Below, piece after piece: positions 1 through 6,333 of a DNA stretch of 8,582 bases. The DNA comes from Spirochaetales bacterium (GTDB lineage: Bacteria > Spirochaetota > Spirochaetia > Sphaerochaetales > Sphaerochaetaceae): positions 1-8,582 of the forward strand of contig JALFRH010000216.1 in the NCBI GenBank assembly GCA_022785155.1, read 5' to 3'. The translations under genes and the position numbers were made by a program. Position 1 is the stretch's first letter; each line of letters begins with the position of its first letter. A model generated the notes under the pieces. That model worked only from the letters and a program-made list of their open reading frames with translations, searched no databases and was not told the DNA's origin.

Positions 1-624
1 GTCCTCCCTGCCAAGTTCCGTGGCCATTCTTACAGCAAAGTTGTTTGCAAGAAGAAGAATATCATCCCCCCTATATCTAAGCGGGGGTACAAACAGCACA
101 TCGAAACTCAATCTATCAAGCAGGTCTTCCTTAAACTTACCTTCAAAGGCAAGTTTCTGTAAGTCTGCATTGGTGGCTCCTACAATGCGGACATCGGCCA
201 CCTTGGTCTCAGAAGAACCGAGACGCTCATAGGTGCCGTACTCGACCACCCTCAACAGCTTCTCCTGTACAGACATGGGGACCAGTCCTATTTCATCCAG
301 GAACAGGGTTCCACCCTCCGCCTCCTCGAATCTACCCTTTCTTGAAGCAACAGCTCCTGTGTAAGCTCCCTTCTCAACGCCGAAGAGCTCCGACTCTATA
401 AGATTCTGGGGAAGAGAGGCACAGTTTACAGTCACCAGAGGGCCATCCCAGCGCTGCGACATATAATGTATGCGCCTTGCAGCCACTTCCTTACCTGTTC
501 CTCTCTCTCCTACTATCAACACAGGCCTGTCCACTTTTGCACAGGTAGCCACTTGATCCTGGAACTTTAAATAGACTTCACTCTCTCCGATTCCCTGTAC
601 TGGGGGTGCCATATATCCGTTCAT
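1..624 (-). CDS. pspF: PspF-like sigma-54 transcriptional activator (AAA+), C-terminus beyond window
   Basis: I translated 208 codons by hand from ATG at 624; the reading frame stays open to base 1, so the 3' part, expected to hold a Fis-type DNA-binding helix-turn-helix, is outside the window. The protein begins almost directly with the AAA+ domain and has no receiver, GAF or PAS domain, as in PspF, whose activity is controlled by PspA. Visible motifs are Walker A GERGTGKE (39-46), the sigma-54 contact loop as GAYTGA (86-91, tyrosine replacing the usual phenylalanine), Walker B GGTLFLDE (104-111), ATNADL (150-155) and the arginine-finger region DLLDRLSFD (167-175). It is divergent from pspA, which supports the PspF assignment over a generic NtrC-type regulator. 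No strong Shine-Dalgarno precedes 624, and a second in-frame ATG lies at 612, so the exact start is uncertain. Confidence 0.92.
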   Translation of the reverse strand, partial: MNGYMAPPVQGIGESEVYLKFQDQVATCAKVDRPVLIVGERGTGKEVAARRIHYMSQRWDGPLVTVNCASLPQNLIESELFGVEKGAYTGAVASRKGRFEEAEGGTLFLDEIGLVPMSVQEKLLRVVEYGTYERLGSSETKVADVRIVGATNADLQKLAFEGKFKEDLLDRLSFDVLFVPPLRYRGDDILLLANNFAVRMATELGRED

Positions 625-641
625 AGGTAAAAAATACACCA

Positions 642-660
642 ATTGGTAAAAGATGCCAAT
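642..660. promoter_or_regulatory. Candidate PspF upstream activating site (distal)
   Basis: ATTGG (642-646) and CCAAT (656-660) form an inverted repeat with a 9-base spacer. It lies about 115 bases upstream of the expected pspA transcription start and 18 bases in front of the pspF start codon. In E. coli, PspF sites at a comparable distance upstream of pspA also repress pspF. The assignment rests on position and symmetry only, not on a matched consensus. Confidence 0.35.
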
Positions 661-677
661 CTTTTTCTATACAATCC

Positions 678-689
678 AAACAACTGTTT
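678..689. promoter_or_regulatory. Candidate PspF upstream activating site (proximal)
   Basis: AAACA-AC-TGTTT is a perfect inverted repeat with a two-base centre. Its centre lies about 80 bases upstream of the predicted pspA transcription start, a typical distance for a sigma-54 enhancer and close to that of the E. coli PspF sites. The palindrome is short and the region is AT-rich, so chance is possible. Confidence 0.35.
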
Positions 690-738
690 ATATATTGCAC
701 ATATTTAATTCTTTGTGGTAAAGTGTTTTGTAGAAAAT

Positions 739-754
739 TGGCACGATGTTTTCA
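739..754 (+). promoter_or_regulatory. Sigma-54 promoter of the psp operon
   Basis: TGGCACG (739-745) matches the sigma-54 -24 element exactly and is preceded by T. After four bases (ATGT) comes TTTCA (750-754), where the consensus is TTGCA/T. GG at 740-741 and TC at 752-753 have the correct 10-base separation. The only core deviation is T for G in the -12 GC pair. Transcription should start near 764-765, leaving a leader of about 20 bases that contains the AAGGAG of pspA. The neighbouring divergent pspF supports the call strongly. Confidence 0.82.
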
Positions 755-783
755 TTACGATTTGTGTAAGGAGAAAAATAAAA

Positions 784-1425
784 ATGAGTATTTTCACTAG
801 ATTTAAAGACATCGTCAATTCCAATATCAACTCTCTTTTGGATAAAGCAGAAGACCCTGAGAAGATGTTGAGACTTATGATCGGAGAGATGGAAGACACA
901 GTCATCGATCTCAAAACCACTACAGCCGCAAGAATGGCAGAGGCCATCAGATCCGAAAAGAAGGTGGATGAAGCAAAGGCTACTGTAGACAGATGGCAGG
1001 CAAGAGCGGAACTTGCAATTGAAAAGGGAAAGGATGACCTTGCAAGAGAAGCCCTCATGGAAAAGAAGCATGCCCAGGAGACATATGAAAGAGCCCTTGA
1101 GAACATCTCCAGCCTTAAGAAATCCATAGAAGAAGGCAAGGAAGAGATCAGAACTCTTGAAGATAAGATCAAGGCTGCGAAAGCCAAGCTCACGACTCTC
1201 CAGAGAGAGCAGGAAAGAGCACAGGAAAGAAGAGACTCTTCCGTCAACCTCAATGCCCGCTTCGAAGAGATGGAAAACAGGATCAACAGAATGAACGCCT
1301 ATAACGATCTTTCAAAGAAGAGTGAAGAGAAGAGCGCCGAGGCAAAGTTCAGCGAAATGGAGAAGAATGAAGAGATCGAAGCAGAGATCGAAAGAATAAA
1401 GAAGGAAAAGGGAATTGAAAAATGA
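784..1425 (+). CDS. pspA: Phage shock protein A (PspA/IM30 family)
   Basis: This 213-residue protein is the peripheral membrane effector of the Psp response. In the known family it binds and inhibits PspF, and under stress it oligomerises on the cytoplasmic face of the inner membrane. The N-terminus MSIFTRFKDIVNSNINSLL is the family's amphipathic helix, followed by a block very like E. coli PspA (KAEDPEKMLRLMIGEMEDT). Almost all the rest is charged helical coiled coil, with the late conserved ARFEEMENRINRMNAY segment. Length fits the family (E. coli has 222). I chose ATG 784 because AAGGAG (768-773) precedes it; an in-frame ATG at 715 lies upstream of the sigma-54 promoter and cannot be used from it. 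The stop overlaps the next start as ATGA, indicating translational coupling. Confidence 0.96.
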   Translation: MSIFTRFKDIVNSNINSLLDKAEDPEKMLRLMIGEMEDTVIDLKTTTAARMAEAIRSEKKVDEAKATVDRWQARAELAIEKGKDDLAREALMEKKHAQETYERALENISSLKKSIEEGKEEIRTLEDKIKAAKAKLTTLQREQERAQERRDSSVNLNARFEEMENRINRMNAYNDLSKKSEEKSAEAKFSEMEKNEEIEAEIERIKKEKGIEK

Positions 1426-1724
1426 CCGCAGTATGGATTCTGGCAACAATATTCGCCTTCATCATAATCACTACCTACATAAGTGAAAAAGAGAAGACAA
1501 AGAGACAGAAAATGAAGATTGAGGCTACCCTCCGCAGCGAGGAGATGGCAAGAGGCTATAGACCTGGAACCTACTCCTCCATGGAGGATATGGAAGAAAA
1601 CGAAGGCTCAAATCCTGAAGATGGCAAAAGAAAGATGACAAGGGAAGAGCTGGAGAAAGGGATTGCAGATCTGGACGAAAGACTTAAGAATCTGGATTCA
1701 ATCATGAAAAACAAAAAGAACTAA
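1422..1724 (+). CDS. PspB-like membrane-anchored coiled-coil protein
   Basis: This 100-residue protein has one N-terminal membrane helix (about residues 3-20) and then a charged cytoplasmic region. The C-terminus carries a clean leucine-zipper pattern with L77, I81, L84, L88, L91 and M95 at a/d spacing. E. coli PspB (74 residues) has the same plan: N-terminal membrane anchor and C-terminal zipper ending in a similar short segment. In the known system PspB and PspC sense envelope stress and relieve PspA inhibition of PspF. Position between pspA and pspC, the PspB order, and the 4-base overlap with pspA support this role. Sequence identity to PspB is weak by eye, and the linker at about 45-72 is longer than in PspB, so I leave the symbol empty. 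Confidence 0.7.
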   Translation: MTAVWILATIFAFIIITTYISEKEKTKRQKMKIEATLRSEEMARGYRPGTYSSMEDMEENEGSNPEDGKRKMTREELEKGIADLDERLKNLDSIMKNKKN

Positions 1725-1745
1725 AGGAATATAGGGATAAAGAAA

Positions 1746-2186
1746 ATGTCAATAAGAACAAGAAGGTGGACAAGATCTCCAAGAGGATGTGTGTTGGGTG
1801 TAGCTACAGGACTTGCTGAATGGAGAGGCTTACCTGTGGATATCACAAGATTTGTAGTATTCCTCCTATTCCTCTTTACAGCGTTTTTCCCTGCACTTAT
1901 GGTCTACCTCATTATCGCTGTGATACTTCCTGAGCAGACAGAAGCCGATATCATCAGAGATGGAGATACTACATACTCTTCAGACTATGCCTACTCTACA
2001 AGAAGAACCAGAAGAAGTTATTCTTCAAGCCCAAAGGCAGATGATGCTACTTTCAGGGAAAAGAGCACAGATGATCTTGAAAGGGAGTATGAAGAACTGA
2101 AGAAAAAGGTGGAGTCCATGGAAAGCGACGTCTTCGACAAGGAAAAGGAATGGGACGCCCGCTTCAAGGACGAAACAAATAACTGA
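1746..2186 (+). CDS. pspC: PspC-domain envelope stress membrane protein
   Basis: This 146-residue protein contains a PspC domain at about 6-64: a short basic N-terminus, the SPRGCVLGVATGLAEWRGLP block, VDITRFVV and a hydrophobic membrane segment (about 36-61) ending in ILPEQ. A Ser/Tyr/Arg-rich linker (about 73-100) follows, then a coiled coil (108-128). The tail, around ESMESDVFDKEKEWDARF, lines up with the conserved C-terminal end of E. coli PspC (REMERYVTSDTF...RFRQL), so this is a full PspC rather than a stand-alone PspC-domain protein. PspC forms the stress-sensing membrane complex with PspB and binds PspA. AGGGA at 1733-1737 sits 8 bases before the ATG. The gene lies 21 bases after the PspB-like gene, in the same operon. 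Confidence 0.9.
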   Translation: MSIRTRRWTRSPRGCVLGVATGLAEWRGLPVDITRFVVFLLFLFTAFFPALMVYLIIAVILPEQTEADIIRDGDTTYSSDYAYSTRRTRRSYSSSPKADDATFREKSTDDLEREYEELKKKVESMESDVFDKEKEWDARFKDETNN

Positions 2187-2210
2187 TCAAGAAATAATTG
2201 GAGCTAATAC

Positions 2211-3152
2211 ATGAAGAGAACTTTGTTCTCGCTAATTCTGCTCCTCATTCTATCAACGGCATTTATCAGCTGCTCGGTAGTGGGGGGCAGAATCTCTCAC
2301 GCCCTGGGAGGCGAGGAAGATTACATTATGAACGAAGAATCATTTGAAAAAGGAATAGAAAATATCGATATAGACTGGAAATCTGGAGACGTTTCAGTCA
2401 AAGCTTGGGATGGAGACCAGATTATAGTAAGGGAAAAAAGTGCAACTTCCCTTACATCCAGAACCAAGATGAAGGCCAAGGCCCAGGAAGGGAAGCTTAC
2501 CGTAAACTTCGCCTCCAAGGGAGTATGGATGCTTCCTCTTCTTTTCAAGAAGGACCTGGAAGTATTGATCCCCTCCTCATGGGACATGAAGAACATAACC
2601 ATCAATACAGCCTCATCCCCTGTGAGGATCTCGAATCTCTCGACCCTTGGATTGAACATCAAGTCGGTTTCAGGAACCATTTCCCTTGACAACATGGGTG
2701 TTGTCGGAGATACAACCCTTAAAACTGTATCGGGAGATGTAACAGCCACACTAAAGGCTGGTGTCATGTTCAGATCCGAATCCACTTCCGGTGTCATCAA
2801 GGCAAAGATCGGAGGAAAGGTTGTCGCCGCAGAGACCAAGAGCACTTCAGGAAGCGTATCTTTGATGGTGGATGACATAGGACGTATCTCCGCTTCCTCC
2901 GCATCAGGACCAGTGGAACTTGAAGTGGGAGGCAAAGCAGATTACATAGACGCACAATCAGTATCTGGAAATGTAAAACTGAGACTGGGAGAAGACACCA
3001 AAGGATTCTTAATGACGGCAAAATCCCTTTCAGGAACCGTCAAGTGTGACTTCCCTTCCTCCGTAGTGGGAGATCAATATACCTACGGCGATGGATCTAC
3101 AAAGATCAGCCTTAAGACAAGTTCAGGAAAAGTCCACGCATTTGGAGCCTAG
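2211..3152 (+). CDS. Lipoprotein with DUF4097 (Toastrack-type) beta-repeat domain
   Basis: This 313-residue protein begins with a lipoprotein signal (KR, then a hydrophobic run at about 5-19, lipobox F-I-S-C with Cys21), so it should be lipid-anchored on the periplasmic side. After a segment GIENIDIDWKSGDVSVKAWDGD typical of DUF4097 proteins comes a beta-rich domain with eight x-S-G-x-[VI] turns, whose glycines are at 155, 175, 194, 214, 233, 253, 275 and 306. TTGGAG (2198-2203) is spaced 7 bases from the ATG, and the gene follows pspC by 24 bases, so it is the last gene of the psp operon. DUF4097 proteins are known partners of PspA-type systems (LiaG beside LiaH in Bacillus). The molecular function is unknown; an envelope sensor or scaffold role is inference from location and operon. 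Confidence 0.85.
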   Translation: MKRTLFSLILLLILSTAFISCSVVGGRISHALGGEEDYIMNEESFEKGIENIDIDWKSGDVSVKAWDGDQIIVREKSATSLTSRTKMKAKAQEGKLTVNFASKGVWMLPLLFKKDLEVLIPSSWDMKNITINTASSPVRISNLSTLGLNIKSVSGTISLDNMGVVGDTTLKTVSGDVTATLKAGVMFRSESTSGVIKAKIGGKVVAAETKSTSGSVSLMVDDIGRISASSASGPVELEVGGKADYIDAQSVSGNVKLRLGEDTKGFLMTAKSLSGTVKCDFPSSVVGDQYTYGDGSTKISLKTSSGKVHAFGA

Positions 3153-3182
3153 AATATAGATTGTCATAAGACTTTCCCCTTT

Positions 3183-3203
3183 CCGTATCAAACCACGATA
3201 CGG
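3183..3203. other. Perfect hairpin between convergent genes
   Basis: CCGTATC (3183-3189) and GATACGG (3197-3203) make a 7-base-pair stem with a 7-base loop, extendable by T3182-A3204. It sits in the 63-base gap between the convergent psp operon and the primase-helicase gene, where a shared transcription stop would be expected. Neither strand has a U-tract after the stem, so it is not a classical intrinsic terminator. It could stabilise 3' ends or be a protein site. Confidence 0.5.
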
Positions 3204-3215
3204 AGATGGGATTCT

Positions 3216-6212
3216 TCACATTAACATATAACACTGTTTATAGAGAGACTCCCAAACATTCTTATCATATAAATGAAGCATTCCATTCTCTTCATCCTTA
3301 TTTTTTACCACTTGTTTCAGAGTATTCCCAAGTATGTTGATATTCCCAAACCATACCTCAGATGAATCAATAAGAACAAATTTGTGAAATGATTCAAGTC
3401 GTTCATCAACGAATATCCCAATCTTCTCTAAGTCCGAAATAACTTTTTTGTGCTTTACTATATTTTTTGTTCCATTGTGACTTGATGTAATTACCCGAAC
3501 AGTAACACCTCTAGCTATGGCTTTTTCGAAGAATGCTATTATCCCAGAAACAGAAGCTGACGGAAACAAGGATGGAGAGGAAACGATTATTTCTTTTCTG
3601 GCATTACTGATAGATGAAAGAAGCGGCGAATATACTTCATGTTGAAGGTAGAAGGATTTTGTATCTATAGATACAGGTTTTCCTCCAGAGAATGGATCGT
3701 ATGATATATAGCCAAGGGAAGAGTACGTTTTTATCCTCTTTTGATACATTGAGTAGAAAAGTGGAACGCAAAAATCTACATAATCATAAATCAATGTGTT
3801 TTGTTTTCCTTCATACTCCCTAGCTATTCTACCCACGAACTGAGACACTTTTCCTTCCCAAGAAATTGGAGTCGCCATTAATAACGTATCCAAATATGGA
3901 ATATCTGTACCCTCTCCTAGATATTGTCCTGTAGAAATGATTATAGATTTACCATCTGTATTTTCTTTGATTTCAGATATGGAATCTTTTCTTTCACTTC
4001 TGCTCATGCTTCCGACAATTGCTATTGAATGCAATCCTCTCTCTTGAAGTTTTTCTTTTAAAGTCATTACATGCTCTACCAATTGAGTCAAAATAAGAAT
4101 CTTTCTTCCTCTTTCTAAAAGAGACATGGCATCAGCTAATATCTGTTCATTTCTAGAATTATCTTTAGTCAGCTCTTTTATTTTGCCAATATAGTTGTTT
4201 GATTTCTCGCATTCAATAGAAAGAGACGAATTTGTAAACCTTGGAACAAAATATTGGGATATACCCCGCTCATATGCAAGCTTATCAGCTGAATACTCTG
4301 CAATTACAGGGCCACAAAGCCAATAAATATACTTGTCTAACTTATCTCTACGTTTATCTGTCGCTGTCAGGCCATACACGTATTTTGCTTTTAATTCTTG
4401 AAGAGGAAGACAATATGTGTCTGCAGCAACATGATGGCATTCATCTATGATTACCATTCCATATTCTTTTACCATTTCCGGAAACTGAGAGAAGAGACTC
4501 TGGAATGTAACAACATCAATCAGTCCGGTCATTGTGTCCCTTTGATTACCAAGAACCCCTACGCCAGAAACATTTAGCCTCTTTCCTTCTCTCTTTTTAA
4601 TATTATTACTGATGGTCATATCTTCTTTGAGAGCCTTCTCCCACTGTTCAAGAAGATTTGTATTATTCACAATGATTAGCGTTTTTTCCCTTCTTGCCTC
4701 AATAAGTTTTTCAGCTATCACTGTTTTTCCGACAGATGTTGCCCCGGCAAATATACCGATATCATGGTTTAGAAAAGCTTCCAATGCAGGAACTTGTTCT
4801 TTTCTAAGCTCCTTTGAACATTTTACTTCAAGACCTGTCCCATACACTCTCTCGTCTTTGAAGACATATTTGATCCCATATTTTTGAAGATATCGCTCAA
4901 AGTCTTCCTTAATACCTCTAGGAAGAGTAATACATGTCTTGTCTTCAGTAAAACCTTCGATAACCGACTTTTCATTGATATTTGCATATCCTTTGTTTAA
5001 TTTTTGCTTAAAAATATATTCTGGGTTATAGAAGGAAGACAGTTTTTTCAATCCATGGATTAGTCTCTTGGATAATGAATCTTTGCTTATTGTAATCCCT
5101 GAAGAAAGGATAGCCTCAACCTTTCCTTTCTTCACATCTTTATCTAATATTTCAGGCAGTTTCTTAAGCCATCTTGGAGATACATCCTCATAGCAGATAG
5201 AATCAAGTTGAAAATCATTTTTCTCAATGGATACCAGAAAATTGTCTATGTCTTTTTCTGTATATCTAGGTAAAGAACTAAGATATGAAATCTGATCAGG
5301 ATACATTTTTAAATCTCTATCGACAAAGACTGTACCAGTAGGAGAGTCTTTCCTTGTTGCTGCACTTTTCACCAAAGGCATAAGTATTAGGTTGCCTAAT
5401 CCATCTTCAAGGACACTATCTTGCATCGGAAAAATACGATCAAAGGACTTGAATGAAATACAATCAGACTTTTCACATGCCTTATCAAGTATTGCAAATG
5501 CCATCTTTCTAACTTTTTGGGCCTTAACATCTTCTTTAAAAAATATCCATACGTGCGCACCGTTTCCGCTGAACGACCTTTCCAAAGCTGCTTCAAAACC
5601 ATATTCCTTTGCGACTTCTACAACTATCTTACTACTTTCCTCCCAATCTTTTTCATCAAAGTCATAGGTAATAAATCTAACACAATCGCCGTTGAATATA
5701 GGGTATATCCCAATAGCGTTAATGCCGTCGATATTATCATTCTTAAGGTTATTCTTTATTACAATATCTGCAGTCAACTCATCATAAATCTTAAAAGAGC
5801 AATCATCGCATATATTCTTTCCACCCTTTATCCCTTTTTCTTTCATTTGTCTTTTTTTACATAGTTCACTCCAGAAATAATGACACTTAGGATAATATGT
5901 CGTCTTGTTTTCTTTATTCTTTGCTCTGACAGCATAAACATCACGCCTTGAGTAGAAAAGATTAAGTAAAAACTCAGCCTTTTCCTTTGCGCTATTTTTT
6001 CGATTTATTGTGACATTCTCCGCTTTCTGTTCTTCTTTGTTTTTTTTACTTTCACGTTCTGCATTTTCTTTTTCAAAACAAACCAGGCTTTTTTCCTTCA
6101 GAAGATTTATTTTTTCTTCCTCCAATGCTTCGATACATTTCTTATATGCTTCTATCTTATGATCAATTTCAGATAGTCGTTCTTTTATTCGCGAGAAAGA
6201 TTCTTGTATCAT
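3216..6212 (-). CDS. TOTE-type primase / SF2 helicase / PLD-like fusion protein
   Basis: This 998-residue protein has four parts. (1) Residues 1-75 are a charged coiled coil. (2) About 80-330 is an archaeo-eukaryotic-type primase domain: Cys110, Cys118, Cys135 and Cys138 look like a zinc site; DFD (184-186) is the metal-binding DxD; SGNGAH (215-220) gives the motif II histidine; FDR (257-259) is followed by FPMQD and GNLILMPL. (3) About 465-850 is an SF2 helicase: Walker A GATSVGKT (490-497), DECH (590-593), GLTAT (614-618), GEGTDIPYLDTL (766-777) and QFVGRIAR (791-798). (4) About 858-998 is PLD-like, with K944, D949 and G956 correctly spaced but the expected histidine displaced to 943. The order matches proteins annotated as TOTE conflict system primases with fused helicase. 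The role is probably in conflict with mobile DNA; the substrate is unknown. AT-rich composition suggests transfer. Without a Shine-Dalgarno, start 6212 rests on frame and on a TATAAT just upstream. Confidence 0.9.
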   Translation of the reverse strand: MIQESFSRIKERLSEIDHKIEAYKKCIEALEEEKINLLKEKSLVCFEKENAERESKKNKEEQKAENVTINRKNSAKEKAEFLLNLFYSRRDVYAVRAKNKENKTTYYPKCHYFWSELCKKRQMKEKGIKGGKNICDDCSFKIYDELTADIVIKNNLKNDNIDGINAIGIYPIFNGDCVRFITYDFDEKDWEESSKIVVEVAKEYGFEAALERSFSGNGAHVWIFFKEDVKAQKVRKMAFAILDKACEKSDCISFKSFDRIFPMQDSVLEDGLGNLILMPLVKSAATRKDSPTGTVFVDRDLKMYPDQISYLSSLPRYTEKDIDNFLVSIEKNDFQLDSICYEDVSPRWLKKLPEILDKDVKKGKVEAILSSGITISKDSLSKRLIHGLKKLSSFYNPEYIFKQKLNKGYANINEKSVIEGFTEDKTCITLPRGIKEDFERYLQKYGIKYVFKDERVYGTGLEVKCSKELRKEQVPALEAFLNHDIGIFAGATSVGKTVIAEKLIEARREKTLIIVNNTNLLEQWEKALKEDMTISNNIKKREGKRLNVSGVGVLGNQRDTMTGLIDVVTFQSLFSQFPEMVKEYGMVIIDECHHVAADTYCLPLQELKAKYVYGLTATDKRRDKLDKYIYWLCGPVIAEYSADKLAYERGISQYFVPRFTNSSLSIECEKSNNYIGKIKELTKDNSRNEQILADAMSLLERGRKILILTQLVEHVMTLKEKLQERGLHSIAIVGSMSRSERKDSISEIKENTDGKSIIISTGQYLGEGTDIPYLDTLLMATPISWEGKVSQFVGRIAREYEGKQNTLIYDYVDFCVPLFYSMYQKRIKTYSSLGYISYDPFSGGKPVSIDTKSFYLQHEVYSPLLSSISNARKEIIVSSPSLFPSASVSGIIAFFEKAIARGVTVRVITSSHNGTKNIVKHKKVISDLEKIGIFVDERLESFHKFVLIDSSEVWFGNINILGNTLKQVVKNKDEENGMLHLYDKNVWESLYKQCYMLM

Positions 6213-6218
6213 ATTTCA

Positions 6219-6224
6219 ATTATA
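6219..6224 (-). promoter_or_regulatory. Consensus -10 box in front of the primase-helicase gene
   Basis: On the minus strand, a perfect TATAAT ends six bases before the ATG at 6212. A start about 6-7 bases downstream of a -10 box would fall on or next to the ATG. No Shine-Dalgarno is present, so the transcript could be leaderless. No convincing -35 is seen at 16-18 bases, so the call is tentative. Confidence 0.4.
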
Positions 6225-6299
6225 CATCTATTCATGATCGGTGGTTATTCTGTATCACTGAAATACCAATACCCCTTATAGCCATAAAGAACAATGAGT

Positions 6300-6305
6300 G
6301 ATAAT
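6300..6305 (+). promoter_or_regulatory. Possible -10 box for aspS
   Basis: GATAAT matches the -10 consensus at five of six positions. A start near 6312 would leave about 22 bases of leader that include the AAGGAG at 6319-6324. The -35 position (6277-6282, TATAGC) is poor. It is the best candidate I see in the 121-base gap between the divergent genes, but it is weak. Confidence 0.25.
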
Positions 6306-6333
6306 ATTTCCTTACTCCAAGGAGATACTTTTT

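Noticed and set aside
640..662. A sigma-54-like TTGGCAT on the minus strand in front of pspF
   Set aside because: No GC follows at the required 10-base separation from GG; the similarity comes from the ATTGG/CCAAT inverted repeat.
715..783. An in-frame ATG at 715 that would extend PspA by 23 residues
   Set aside because: It lies upstream of the sigma-54 promoter, lacks family similarity, and PspA proteins begin at the M-x-IFxRF segment coded from 784, which has its own Shine-Dalgarno.
705..1286. A long minus-strand open frame opposite pspA
   Set aside because: It is a serine- and leucine-rich mirror of a charged coiled-coil gene and crosses the psp promoter; no domain is recognisable.
2321..2935. 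A 204-codon open frame on the minus strand inside the lipoprotein gene
   Set aside because: It is antisense to a well-supported gene, has no recognisable domain, and its composition is explained by the repeats on the coding strand.
3185..6257. GTATCA at both ends of the primase-helicase gene (3185-3190, 6206-6211, 6252-6257) as a target-site duplication
   Set aside because: Six bases is too short to be meaningful, there are three copies, and there are no terminal inverted repeats or transposase.
6263..6273. Repeated ATACC in the gap before aspS as an operator
   Set aside because: Only two 5-base copies; no regulator or palindrome supports it.
6298..6333. A GTG start giving AspRS 12 extra residues
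   Set aside because: The added residues do not resemble AspRS N-termini, and the AAGGAG at 6319-6324 points to ATG 6334.
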